Below are positions 18,909 through 27,170 of a stretch of DNA of 59,502 nt, piece after piece; position 1 is the stretch's first letter, and every line of letters begins with the position of its first letter. Below the pieces are notes generated by a model that was not told where the DNA came from, did not search any database, and saw only the letters and a list, made by a program, of their open reading frames with translations. The stretch is from positions 1 to 59,502 of the forward strand of contig JADJAB010000019.1 of assembly GCA_016704435.1 (NCBI GenBank), written 5' to 3'. The position numbers and the translations under genes are program-made. The DNA is from Rhodobacter sp. (GTDB lineage Bacteria; Pseudomonadota; Alphaproteobacteria; Rhodobacterales; Rhodobacteraceae).

Positions 18909-20759
18909 ATGCTGCGGATCGAAGACATCACCTATTCCGTCGAAGGCCGTCCCCTGTTCGAGGGCGCCTCGGCGACCATTCCCGAAGGCCACAAGGTCGG
19001 CCTCGTCGGCCGCAACGGCACCGGCAAGACCACGCTCTTCCGGCTGATCCGGGGCGAGCTGGCACTGGAGGGCGGCCGTATCCAGCTGCCCGCACGCGCC
19101 CGCATCGGTGGTGTGGCGCAAGAAGTGCCGTCGTCCGGGATCTCGCTTCTCGACACCGTCCTTGCTGCCGATACCGAACGCGCCAGCCTGCTGGCCGAGG
19201 CCGAAAGCGCCACCGACGCGCATCGCATTGCCGAAGTGCAGGCGCGCCTCACCGACATCGACGCCTGGTCGGGCGAGGCGCGCGCCGCCTCGATCCTGCG
19301 CGGCCTCGGCTTTCCGCCCGATCAGCAGCTGATGCCCTGCTCGGCCTTCTCGGGCGGGTGGCGGATGCGGGTGGCGCTGGCGGGGGTGTTGTTTGCACAG
19401 CCCGATTATCTGCTGCTGGACGAGCCGACCAACTATCTGGATCTGGAAGGTGCGCTCTGGCTGGAAGCCTACCTGCGCGACTATCCGCACACCGTCATCA
19501 TCATCTCCCACGACCGCGGCCTGCTGAACCGCGCCGTGACCGGCATCCTGCATCTCGAAGACCGCAAGCTGACCTATTACACCGGCCCCTACGACACCTT
19601 CGCCGAGACCCGCGCCGCCCGCCTGGCGGTGCTGAACGCCGAGAACCGCAAGGCCCAGGCGCGGCGCGACCACCTGCAGGCCTTCGTCGACCGCTTCCGC
19701 TACAAGGCGTCGAAGGCCAAGCAGGCCCAGTCGCGGTTGAAGATGATCGAGCGGCTGAAATTCGCCACCACGCCGCAAGAGGCGGCGCTGACGCGGTTTT
19801 CCTTCCCCGAACCGGAAGAGCTGTCGCCGCCGATCCTGACGCTGGAAAGTGTCGCCACCGGCTATGGCGGCCCGCTTGTGCTGAAGCGGCTTTCCCTGCG
19901 CATCGACCAGGACGACCGGATCGCCCTTTTGGGCCGCAATGGCGAAGGGAAATCCACGCTTTCCAAGCTATTGGCGGGCAAACTTCATGCAATGGAGGGC
20001 CGGTTGCACCGGTCCTCGAAACTGCGCATCGGCTATTTCGCCCAGCATCAGGTGGATGAGCTGCATATCGACGAGACGCCCCTGCAGCACGTCCAGCGCC
20101 TGCGCCCGACCGAGCAGCAGGCCCGCCTGCGCGCCCGCCTTGCAGGTTTCGGCCTGATGGCCGATCAGGCGGAAACCGTCGTCGGCCGCCTGTCGGGCGG
20201 GCAGAAGGCGCGGCTTTCGCTGCTCCTGGCCACCATCGACGCGCCGCATCTGCTGATCCTGGACGAACCGACCAACCACCTGGATATCGAATCCCGCGAA
20301 GCGCTGGTCGACGCGCTGACCGAATATCCGGGCGCGGTGATCCTGGTCAGCCACGACATGCACCTTCTGTCGCTTGTCGCCGACCGGCTCTGGCTGGTGA
20401 AATCCGGCAGCGTCACCCCCTATGACGACGACCTCGAGACCTACCGGCGCCAGTTGCTGTCGGGCGACGAAGACGTGAGGCAGCCGGCAAGACCGGCCGA
20501 GAAGCCGAAGAAGGCCAGCCGCGACGATCTGCTGGCGCTGAAGGCCGAGGTCCGCAAATGCGAGGAACGGCTGGCGAAGCTGAACGACATGCGCAGCAAG
20601 CTGGCGACCAAACTGGCCGACCAGGAGCTTTACGAGCCCGCCCGCAAGGGAGAGCTGGAAACCTGGAACCGCAAATATGCCGAAGTGATGGAAGGCCTCG
20701 ACCGGGCCGAGGAGATGTGGCTGGCCGCGCAAGGCAAGCTGGAGATGGCGGAGGCCTGA
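18909..20759 (+). CDS. ABC-F family ATP-binding protein
   Basis: A soluble ABC-F protein of 616 residues with two nucleotide-binding domains and no membrane segments. The first has GRNGTGKTT, SGGWRMRVAL and LLLDEPTN; the second GRNGEGKST, LSGGQKARLSL and LILDEPTNHLD. A basic linker of about 80 residues joins them and a charged coiled-coil tail (from about residue 540) ends the protein. Family members such as Uup, YheS and EttA act on ribosomes or DNA intermediates; the layout is closest to YheS/Uup. The start ATG 18909 matches MLRIEDITYSVEG; the frame upstream is not conserved. Confidence 0.9.
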   Translation: MLRIEDITYSVEGRPLFEGASATIPEGHKVGLVGRNGTGKTTLFRLIRGELALEGGRIQLPARARIGGVAQEVPSSGISLLDTVLAADTERASLLAEAESATDAHRIAEVQARLTDIDAWSGEARAASILRGLGFPPDQQLMPCSAFSGGWRMRVALAGVLFAQPDYLLLDEPTNYLDLEGALWLEAYLRDYPHTVIIISHDRGLLNRAVTGILHLEDRKLTYYTGPYDTFAETRAARLAVLNAENRKAQARRDHLQAFVDRFRYKASKAKQAQSRLKMIERLKFATTPQEAALTRFSFPEPEELSPPILTLESVATGYGGPLVLKRLSLRIDQDDRIALLGRNGEGKSTLSKLLAGKLHAMEGRLHRSSKLRIGYFAQHQVDELHIDETPLQHVQRLRPTEQQARLRARLAGFGLMADQAETVVGRLSGGQKARLSLLLATIDAPHLLILDEPTNHLDIESREALVDALTEYPGAVILVSHDMHLLSLVADRLWLVKSGSVTPYDDDLETYRRQLLSGDEDVRQPARPAEKPKKASRDDLLALKAEVRKCEERLAKLNDMRSKLATKLADQELYEPARKGELETWNRKYAEVMEGLDRAEEMWLAAQGKLEMAEA

Positions 20760-20760
20760 G

Positions 20761-21157
20761 ATGCCGATGCCCTGGACCTACCGACAATCCAGCCGCGAAT
20801 GGCAGGCCTTCCTGGCAGACTCCCGCGACGCAATGGACCTGAGTTCCGACAACGCCGCCTTCACCGCCGTCGAAGGGGTCTTTCGCGCCTTCCGCCGCCG
20901 CCTCACGCCGCAACAGGCCATCGACTTCGCCCAGGTTCTGCCCGCCACCATGCGCGCCCTTTTCGTGGCCGACTGGCAGTTGACCGAGCCCCCCCGGTAC
21001 CCGCCCCGACTGGACGGCAGAAGCCCGCGCCTTGCGCCCCCGCCATGACCAGACCCCGCCGCATTGCATCGAAGCCACCGCACTCGCCCTGCGCAAGGCC
21101 ATCCCGCGCGAAGACCTCGACCTCGCCCACCTGCCCGCCTTCGCACTCGATTTCTGA
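20761..21157 (+). CDS. DUF2267 family protein (one frameshift)
   Basis: Starts one base after the ABC-F stop with MPMPWTYRQSSREWQAFL, and has DMxAFTAVEGVFRAFRRRLT-like and LPATMRALFV blocks of DUF2267. The frame breaks at a run of seven C (20989-20995); with six C the other frame continues EARALRPRHDQTPPHCIEAT and ends at TGA 21157, the usual end of the family. Repaired length is about 131 residues. The function of DUF2267 proteins is unknown. Spacing suggests co-transcription with the ABC-F gene. Confidence 0.75.
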
Positions 21158-21207
21158 TCCACCCCCGACACCGACCCCGCCACCCTTGGGCCGAGCATCG
21201 TCTGATC

Positions 21208-21253
21208 TTCATCTTGGCAGAAATACTCCGGGGGCGCGGGGGCTGGCCCCCGC
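21208..21253 (-). repeat. Dispersed hairpin element, copy 3
   Basis: On the minus strand: hairpin GCGGGGGC-CA-GCCCCCGC, spacer GCCCCC, GGAGTATTT, two bases, GCCAAGATGAAG. It lies between two plus-strand genes and is therefore antisense to both. Confidence 0.7.
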
Positions 21254-21317
21254 TTCCGCATGTTCCGCTTTCCAAAGACCGGCATGGCGCGCTAGCCTGC
21301 CGGCGACCGGAGAAACC

Positions 21318-21938
21318 ATGCCCGAGACCGCCTTCCTGATTACCGCCTTCGCCACGCTCTTCGTGGTGATCGACCCGCCGGGGCTGGTGCCGATGTTCAT
21401 CGCCCTGACCCGCGGCATGGCGGCTGAAAGGCGCCACGCCATGGCACAGCGCGCCTGCATCATCGCCACGGCCCTGCTGACCGCCTTCGGCCTGTTCGGC
21501 GAATCCATCCTCGGGTTCATCGGCATCTCGATGTCCGCCTTCCGGATCGCGGGGGGCATATTGCTGTTCCTTACCGCCCTCGACATGCTGTTCGAACGCC
21601 GCACCCAGCGCCGCGAGGGCCAGCAGGCCGAGCCCGACCATGACCCTTCGGTCTTTCCGCTGGCGACACCGCTGATCGCCGGACCGGGGGCGATCGCAAC
21701 GATGATCCTGCTGGTCGGCCAATCGGGGCCGGGCTGGCAGGGCACCACCTGGGTGATCGGTCTGCTGTTCGTGATGATGGCCGTGACCTTCGCCTTTCTG
21801 CTCGCCTCGCCGCCCCTGGAGCGGATGCTGGGCCGCACCGGCGTGATCGTGATCACCCGGCTTCTGGGGATGCTGCTTGCCGCCCTGTCGGTGCAGTTCG
21901 TGATCGACGGGGTCAGGCAGACCGGGCTGATCGGCTGA
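21318..21938 (+). CDS. MarC family integral membrane protein
   Basis: A 206-residue protein with six hydrophobic segments. The start MPETAFLITAFATLFVVIDPPGLVPMFIALT carries the IDPP/G motif of the MarC/UPF0056 family, repeated as PLATPLIAGPGAIAT in the second half. Members are inner-membrane proteins of unknown function; the old link with multiple antibiotic resistance is not supported by later work. It stands alone between two copies of the dispersed element. Confidence 0.88.
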   Translation: MPETAFLITAFATLFVVIDPPGLVPMFIALTRGMAAERRHAMAQRACIIATALLTAFGLFGESILGFIGISMSAFRIAGGILLFLTALDMLFERRTQRREGQQAEPDHDPSVFPLATPLIAGPGAIATMILLVGQSGPGWQGTTWVIGLLFVMMAVTFAFLLASPPLERMLGRTGVIVITRLLGMLLAALSVQFVIDGVRQTGLIG

Positions 21939-21994
21939 CCCTTCCAACCTTTCTCGAAAGACCCCATATTCCTCCGAGGGAACGGGAAAACCGC

Positions 21995-22570
21995 ATGGAC
22001 GGCGATATCATTGCAAGGCTCGGCTACCTGGCGCTGCTGCTGGCGGCGGTCGGCGGCTGGGTGATCGTTGAATACCGCCGTCGAATGGGCCAGGCGCTGC
22101 GCACCGCCGCGGCCTGGGGGTTGATCTTCATCGGCGTGATGACCGGATACGCGCTTTGGCAGGATATCCGCACCGATGTGATCCCCAGCCAACTGGTAAC
22201 GGCCTCGGGCACAGTGGAACTGCCACGCGCCGCGGACGGGCATTACTACGCCACCCTCACCGTGAACGGCGCGCCGATCCGCTTCATGGCCGATACCGGC
22301 GCTACCAACATGGTGCTGTCGCAAGACGACGCCCGGCGCATCGGCATCGACCCCGAGGGCCTGCTTTACCTCGGCCAGGCCTCGACAGCCAACGGCATCG
22401 TGCGCACGGCACGGGTGACGCTGGACAGCGTCGACTTCGGCCCGTTCAGCGATGCTCCCTTTTCGGCCTGGGTGAACGACGGCGAGATGGAGGGATCGCT
22501 GCTCGGCATGGATTACCTCGGCCGGTTCCGGATCGAGATCGCCGGCGACCGGATGATCCTCAGCCGCTGA
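21995..22570 (+). CDS. Membrane-anchored retropepsin-like aspartic protease (TIGR02281 type)
   Basis: A 191-residue protein with two N-terminal transmembrane helices (about residues 8-25 and 38-55) followed by a clan AA aspartic-protease domain. The catalytic aspartate is in FMADTGATNMVLS, with a later LGMDYLGRFRIEI block. Such single-domain proteases work as dimers; the domain should face the periplasm. Substrate unknown. GAGGGA precedes the ATG. Confidence 0.85.
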   Translation: MDGDIIARLGYLALLLAAVGGWVIVEYRRRMGQALRTAAAWGLIFIGVMTGYALWQDIRTDVIPSQLVTASGTVELPRAADGHYYATLTVNGAPIRFMADTGATNMVLSQDDARRIGIDPEGLLYLGQASTANGIVRTARVTLDSVDFGPFSDAPFSAWVNDGEMEGSLLGMDYLGRFRIEIAGDRMILSR

Positions 22571-22650
22571 GACCGGTGAAGCAATTGCGCGCCTGCCGGC
22601 GCAAGTCGTTTCCTTTGCAGAGCGCGCGCCCGGATCCGACCGGAGACAAT

Positions 22651-22696
22651 GGGGGCCCTGCCCCCATACCCCCGGAGTATTTCTGCCAAGATGAAG
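22651..22696 (+). repeat. Dispersed hairpin element, copy 4
   Basis: Hairpin GGGGGC-CCT-GCCCCC, spacer ATACCCCC, then GGAGTATTT and GCCAAGATGAAG, co-oriented with the upstream protease gene. Its 3' half forms an inverted pair with copy 5, ten bases away. Confidence 0.72.
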
Positions 22697-22706
22697 CGGG
22701 AAGACC

Positions 22707-22728
22707 CTTCATCTTGGCAAAGTACTCC
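22707..22728 (-). repeat. Dispersed element, 3' half only, inverted (copy 5)
   Basis: CTTCATCTTGGC then AAAGTACTCC is the reverse complement of the 3' half of copy 4. Together they make a long stem (about 22 bp, few mismatches) with a ten-base loop between the convergent protease and holC genes. Confidence 0.7.
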
Positions 22729-22833
22729 CGCGCGGCGCGCATCGCCCGAGCCGGTTGGCGCGCCGCGCCAGAGGCGAGGCAAAGGACTTGCAGTCGCGCG
22801 CGCATGCGCGACTGCACGATATCCTCACCGCTC

Positions 22834-23298
22834 TCAGCCCGCGCTGCTTTCGGCCTTCTTCTCCCACCGGCCCGAGGCGTCGTTCCAGTATTGGGCCGCA
22901 AGGCCTGCGGTCGTCACCGCCTTCCATTCGGTCCGCGCGGCCTCGACCTGCGTCTCGTCGCCGTCTTCGAATAGAAGCCAAACCCGTTCCATCGCCTGAG
23001 CCTCTTGCGGATCGACCTTCAGCGCCCCCAGCAGCATCACCGCCCGCGCCCCGTTCACCGCCGCACCCTGGCCCAGCAGCACCGGCTGATCGGCGTCATT
23101 CGTGCCGCCCTCCAGCCCATGCGGCAGGAACCCGTCTTCCGGGCCCAGCCACAGCCTTTTGTCCAGCCGTTCCAGCCCGATCCGGTCGGCCGCCCGCAGC
23201 ATCACCCGCCAACCCTGCGCCAGCGCGCGGGGCAGCAGCATCGACACCGCCTCATCCACCGAGGACCGGGTCAGGTGATAGAACATCACGGTGCCCAT
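22834..23298 (-). CDS. holC: DNA polymerase III subunit chi HolC
   Basis: The chi subunit links the clamp loader to SSB. The 154-residue protein has MFYHLTRSSVDEA, the LLPRALAQGWRV and LDKRLWLGPEDGFLPHG blocks of the family. The ATG at 23298 is chosen over the open frame from 23445, because the extension is arginine-rich shadow sequence inside pepA. It starts five bases after the pepA stop, a pairing known in many proteobacteria. Confidence 0.9.
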   Translation of the reverse strand: MGTVMFYHLTRSSVDEAVSMLLPRALAQGWRVMLRAADRIGLERLDKRLWLGPEDGFLPHGLEGGTNDADQPVLLGQGAAVNGARAVMLLGALKVDPQEAQAMERVWLLFEDGDETQVEAARTEWKAVTTAGLAAQYWNDASGRWEKKAESSAG

Positions 23299-23303
23299 GA
23301 GGG

Positions 23304-24788
23304 CTATTTCGCCCCGCCCCTGGCCTCGTATTTCTCGGCGATCAGCCGGTTCAGCGCCATCACGCCCCATCCTGTCGCGCCTTTGGGCGCAAGCGCAAGG
23401 TCGGCCTTCACCAGCGCCGTCCCGGCGATATCCAGATGGCACCACGGCACCTCGGACTTGACGAAACGCGCCAGGAACTGCGCCGCCGTGATCGCCCCCC
23501 CGTCGCGGCCGCCGACATTCATCATGTCGGCGACGCGCGATTTCAGCTTGGCGTCATAGGCCTCGCCCATCGGCATCCGCCAGGCCCCCTCGCCCTCGAC
23601 CGCCGCCGCCTTCAGGAAGGCGTTGCACAGATCGTCGCTGTTGGAAAAGACGCCGGTATTCTCATGCCCCAGCGCGATGATGATCGCGCCAGTCAGGGTG
23701 GCCAGGTTGATCATGCCCGAGGGCCTGAAGCGTTCCTGAGCATACCACAGCACATCGGCCAGCACGAGACGACCTTCGGCGTCGGTATTGATCACCTCGA
23801 TCGTGTCGCCCTTCATCGATCTGACCACGTCACCTGGCCGCTGCGCACGGCCGTCCGGCATGTTCTCGACCAGCCCGACCAGCCCGACCACATTGGCACG
23901 GGCCTTGCGCAGGGCGAGCGTGCGCATGACACCCGCCACCACGCCGGCGCCCCCCATGTCCATCGTCATCTCTTCCATGCCCGCCGCCGGCTTGATCGAG
24001 ATGCCGCCGGTGTCGAACACCACGCCCTTGCCGACCAGCGCGAAAGGCGCTTCGCCCTTCGGCCCGCCCTTCCACTGCATCACCACAACCTTCGAGGGAC
24101 TTTCCGAGCCCTGGCCGACGCCCAGAAGCGCGCCCATGCCCAGCTTGAGCAACTCGTCCTCTTCAAGGATCTCGACCTCCAGGCCCAGTTCGTGCATCGC
24201 GGCCAGCCGGGCGGCGAAATCATGCGTGGTCAGCACGTTGGCCGGCTCGTTGACCAGATCGCGGGTGAAGAACACGCCCTCGGCCACCGCCGCCATCGGT
24301 GCGGCCTCGGCCGCCACCGCCTCGGGTGCGGCGACCATCATCGCAACCGGTCCCTTGGCGGTCTGCTCGCCGGTCTTGTGGGCGGTGAAGTCATAGGCCC
24401 GCAACGCCAGGCCAAAGGCGACCTCCGCCGCACGCGGGTGGCTTTCGGCCAGAACCAGCGTCGCGGCGGCGCCCAGCGCGCGGCCCATCGCGCCGCCGGC
24501 CTTGCGGGCACTGGCGGAATCGGTGCGCTTGGGCAGGCGGACCAGTTGCACGGCCTCGCAGGCCAGGCCCGAGGGGAAGGCCAGTTCCATCGCCTCGCCC
24601 GGCTTCAGCTTGCCGAAGCCCGCCGAGGCCAGCGCCCTGGACAGCGCGCCCTTCGTCGCCCGGTCCAGCCGCCGCGCCGCGGGCGTCAAGGCACCCGGCG
24701 CATCGGCCAATAGGGCTATGCGGCCTTCCTGCGCCACCAGCTGGTCAAGATCGGTTTCCACAAAGCGGATCGGAACGGGTTGGGTCAT
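23304..24788 (-). CDS. pepA: Leucyl aminopeptidase PepA (M17)
   Basis: A cytosolic di-zinc/manganese aminopeptidase. At 494 residues it is full length, with the C-terminal catalytic domain carrying VGKGVVFDTGG, DMGGAG and the signature NTDAEGRLVLADVL. The start ATG 24788 has GAAGG six bases upstream; a longer frame from 24824 has no support. It is divergent from lptF, and co-oriented with holC. Confidence 0.96.
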   Translation of the reverse strand: MTQPVPIRFVETDLDQLVAQEGRIALLADAPGALTPAARRLDRATKGALSRALASAGFGKLKPGEAMELAFPSGLACEAVQLVRLPKRTDSASARKAGGAMGRALGAAATLVLAESHPRAAEVAFGLALRAYDFTAHKTGEQTAKGPVAMMVAAPEAVAAEAAPMAAVAEGVFFTRDLVNEPANVLTTHDFAARLAAMHELGLEVEILEEDELLKLGMGALLGVGQGSESPSKVVVMQWKGGPKGEAPFALVGKGVVFDTGGISIKPAAGMEEMTMDMGGAGVVAGVMRTLALRKARANVVGLVGLVENMPDGRAQRPGDVVRSMKGDTIEVINTDAEGRLVLADVLWYAQERFRPSGMINLATLTGAIIIALGHENTGVFSNSDDLCNAFLKAAAVEGEGAWRMPMGEAYDAKLKSRVADMMNVGGRDGGAITAAQFLARFVKSEVPWCHLDIAGTALVKADLALAPKGATGWGVMALNRLIAEKYEARGGAK

Positions 24789-24956
24789 CTTTTTGCCTTC
24801 GCGGTGGTGTCCTTGCCCCCGCACCGCCTGTCACAGGATCGGCAAGGGCCCGCCGCCACGCTACAGATTGCCCGGCCTCTTTGCCAGATACCAGTTTTCG
24901 CCCCCCCGATAATCCGTTAGGGTCCGACCCAACATCTTGTGGAGGAATTGGCCGGC

Positions 24957-26075
24957 GTGTCGAGATTCGACCGTTACTTGTTGTCGCAACTGCTTGCGCT
25001 CTTCGGCTTTTTCAGCCTCGTCCTGGTGGCCGTCTATTGGGTCAACCGGGCCGTCGGGCTGTTTGATGAGCTGATCGGCGACGGCCAGTCTGCGCTTGTC
25101 TTCGTGGAATTCTCGCTGCTCACGCTGCCCAACGTGATCCGCCTCGTGCTGCCGATCTCGGCCTTCGCGGCCTGTGTCTATGCCGTCAACCGGCTGACCC
25201 AGGAAAGCGAGCTGGTGGTGATGCAGGCCACCGGCTTTTCCGCCTTCCGGCTGGCGCGTCCGGTACTTTACTTCGGCGTGACCGTCGCGGTGATGGAACT
25301 GGTTCTCGTGCATGTGCTGGTGCCGGCAAGTCAGACCCGGCTGGCCGAGCGCAGTGCCGAAGTGTCGGAAAACATCACCTCGCGGTTCCTGAACGAGGGC
25401 CGCTTCATGCACCCGGCAAAGGGTGTCACGCTGTACATCCGCGAGATCACGCCGCTGGGCGAGCTGGAAGACATCTTCCTGTCCGACGAACGCGGCACCG
25501 GCGAGCGGCTGATCTACACCGCCGAGCGCGCGCTTCTGGTGCGCGGCGAGACCGGTCCAAGCCTGGTCATGCTGGACGGCGTGGCGCAGCGGCTGTCGCG
25601 CAGTGACGAACGGCTGGCCGTCACCCGCTTCAGCGATTTCGCCATGGACCTCGCGGGGGGTGGTCGGCAGCGACCGCCTGCGCGGGCTGACCCTGGCGAG
25701 CTGTCGACCCCGCAGCTGCTGTCGGCCGATCCCGCCCTGCTGGAGGCGACCCGCGCCAGCCCCGCCGCTTTCCTGGAAGAGGCGAACAGCCGCTTTGCGA
25801 TGCCGCTGCTGGCGCTGGTCGCCCCGCTGCTGGGCTTTTCGGCGCTGATGCTGGGGGGCTATTCGCGCTTTGGCCTTCTGCCGCAAATGGCGCTGGCGGT
25901 GGTTCTGCTGATCGCCATGCAGACGGTGGCGACGGCGGCCTCGGGGGTGGCGCTGGGCAATGCGGCGGCCTGGCCGCTGGTCTATCTGGCGCCGATCCTG
26001 GGCGGGCTGATCGCGACCGGGCTTCTGTGGCAGGCGCAGCGGCCCCGGCGACGGCGCGAGGGGGCGGCGACATGA
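24957..26075 (+). CDS. lptF: LPS export permease LptF (compensated double frameshift)
   Basis: One of the two membrane subunits of the LptBFG extractor that pulls lipopolysaccharide from the inner membrane. Six transmembrane helices are seen, three at each end, around a periplasmic domain; FDRYLLSQLLALFGFFSLVLV is typical. GTG 24957, 11 bases after GGAGG, matches the family start; GTG 24939 would overlap the ribosome site. Between 25655 and 25698 the frame is garbled: a six-G run one base too long, then a base lost about 40 bases later. The alternative frame there reads VVGSDRLRGLTL, as expected. The ATGA overlap with lptG couples the two. Confidence 0.92.
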   Translation: MSRFDRYLLSQLLALFGFFSLVLVAVYWVNRAVGLFDELIGDGQSALVFVEFSLLTLPNVIRLVLPISAFAACVYAVNRLTQESELVVMQATGFSAFRLARPVLYFGVTVAVMELVLVHVLVPASQTRLAERSAEVSENITSRFLNEGRFMHPAKGVTLYIREITPLGELEDIFLSDERGTGERLIYTAERALLVRGETGPSLVMLDGVAQRLSRSDERLAVTRFSDFAMDLAGGGRQRPPARADPGELSTPQLLSADPALLEATRASPAAFLEEANSRFAMPLLALVAPLLGFSALMLGGYSRFGLLPQMALAVVLLIAMQTVATAASGVALGNAAAWPLVYLAPILGGLIATGLLWQAQRPRRRREGAAT

Positions 26076-27169
26076 CGCTGACCTTCTACATCGCGCGGCG
26101 GTTCCTGACCTCGGTCGGGCAGGTCTTTGCGGTTTTCTTCGGCATCCTGATGCTGATCGACATGATCGAGCAGCTGCGCCGCCTGTCGGGCTCTGGCGTC
26201 GGCCTGTCGGATGCGGCCTATCTGTCGCTCTTCAACGTGCCCGAGACGCTGTATCGCATCCTGCCCTTGATCCTGATCATGGGGGCGATCGCCCTTTTCC
26301 TGTCCCTGGCGCGGTCGTCCGAACTGGTGGTGGTGCGCGCCGCCGGGCGGTCGGGCCTGCGATTCCTGCTCACCCCTGTCACTGCCGCGCTGGGGATCGG
26401 GCTGTTCACCGTGGGGGTGCTGAACCCGCTCGTCGCCGCCACGCAGAAGCATTACGAGGAACTGCGCTCCAGCTACCTGCGGGGCGGCGAATCGGTGCTG
26501 TCGGTCTCGGACACCGGACTCTGGCTGCGCCAGGGCGGCGACTACGGGCAGACCGTGATCCAGGCCGCCCGCGCCAACCTGGACGGGACCGAGCTTTTCG
26601 GCGTCAGCTTCCTGACCTTCGGCACCGACGGCACGCCCGCCACAAGGATCGAGGCCGCCAGCGCCCGGCTGCGGCCCGGCGCCTGGGTGCTGGACGGCGC
26701 GAAGATCTGGGATCTGTCGGCCGCCAACCCGGAACTGGCCGCGACGCTGTGGCCCGACGCCACAAGGCTGGCCTCGGACCTGACGCCGGAACGCATCCGC
26801 GACAGTTTCGGCACGCCCTCGGCAGTGCCGATCTGGGCGCTGCCCGACTATATCGGCGGGCTGGAGAAGGCGGGCTTCTCGGCCCGGTCCTATCGGCTCT
26901 GGCTGCAGATGGAACTGGCGCAACCCTTGCTGCTGGCCGCGATGGTGCTGATCGCGGCGGGCTTCACCATGCGGCATGTCCGCTTTGGCGGCACCGGAAC
27001 GATGGTGCTCTATGCGATGCTCTCGGGCTTTGCCATATTCTTTCTGAGGAACTTTGCGCAAGCCCTTGGTGAATCTGGTCAAATACCGATCATGCTGGCC
27101 GCTTGGAGCCCCCCTGTCGCCGCTGCCATGCTGGCCATGGGCCTGCTTCTGCATCTGGAGGATGGCTGA
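26072..27169 (+). CDS. lptG: LPS export permease LptG
   Basis: Partner of LptF in the LptBFG ABC transporter. The 365-residue protein has three helices at the start (MTLTFYIARRFLTSVGQVFAVF region), a periplasmic domain, and three at the end including AGFTMRHVRFGG and GFAIFFLRNFAQALGESGQIP, all typical of the family. Intact. Its ATG overlaps the lptF stop, and lptD starts two bases after its stop, so lptF-lptG-lptD form one unit. Confidence 0.94.
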   Translation: MTLTFYIARRFLTSVGQVFAVFFGILMLIDMIEQLRRLSGSGVGLSDAAYLSLFNVPETLYRILPLILIMGAIALFLSLARSSELVVVRAAGRSGLRFLLTPVTAALGIGLFTVGVLNPLVAATQKHYEELRSSYLRGGESVLSVSDTGLWLRQGGDYGQTVIQAARANLDGTELFGVSFLTFGTDGTPATRIEAASARLRPGAWVLDGAKIWDLSAANPELAATLWPDATRLASDLTPERIRDSFGTPSAVPIWALPDYIGGLEKAGFSARSYRLWLQMELAQPLLLAAMVLIAAGFTMRHVRFGGTGTMVLYAMLSGFAIFFLRNFAQALGESGQIPIMLAAWSPPVAAAMLAMGLLLHLEDG

Positions 27170-27170
27170 C

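Noticed and set aside
22834..23445. Longer HolC with a basic N-terminal extension
   Set aside because: The extra 49 residues are an out-of-frame reading of the pepA end. The family start is the ATG at 23298.
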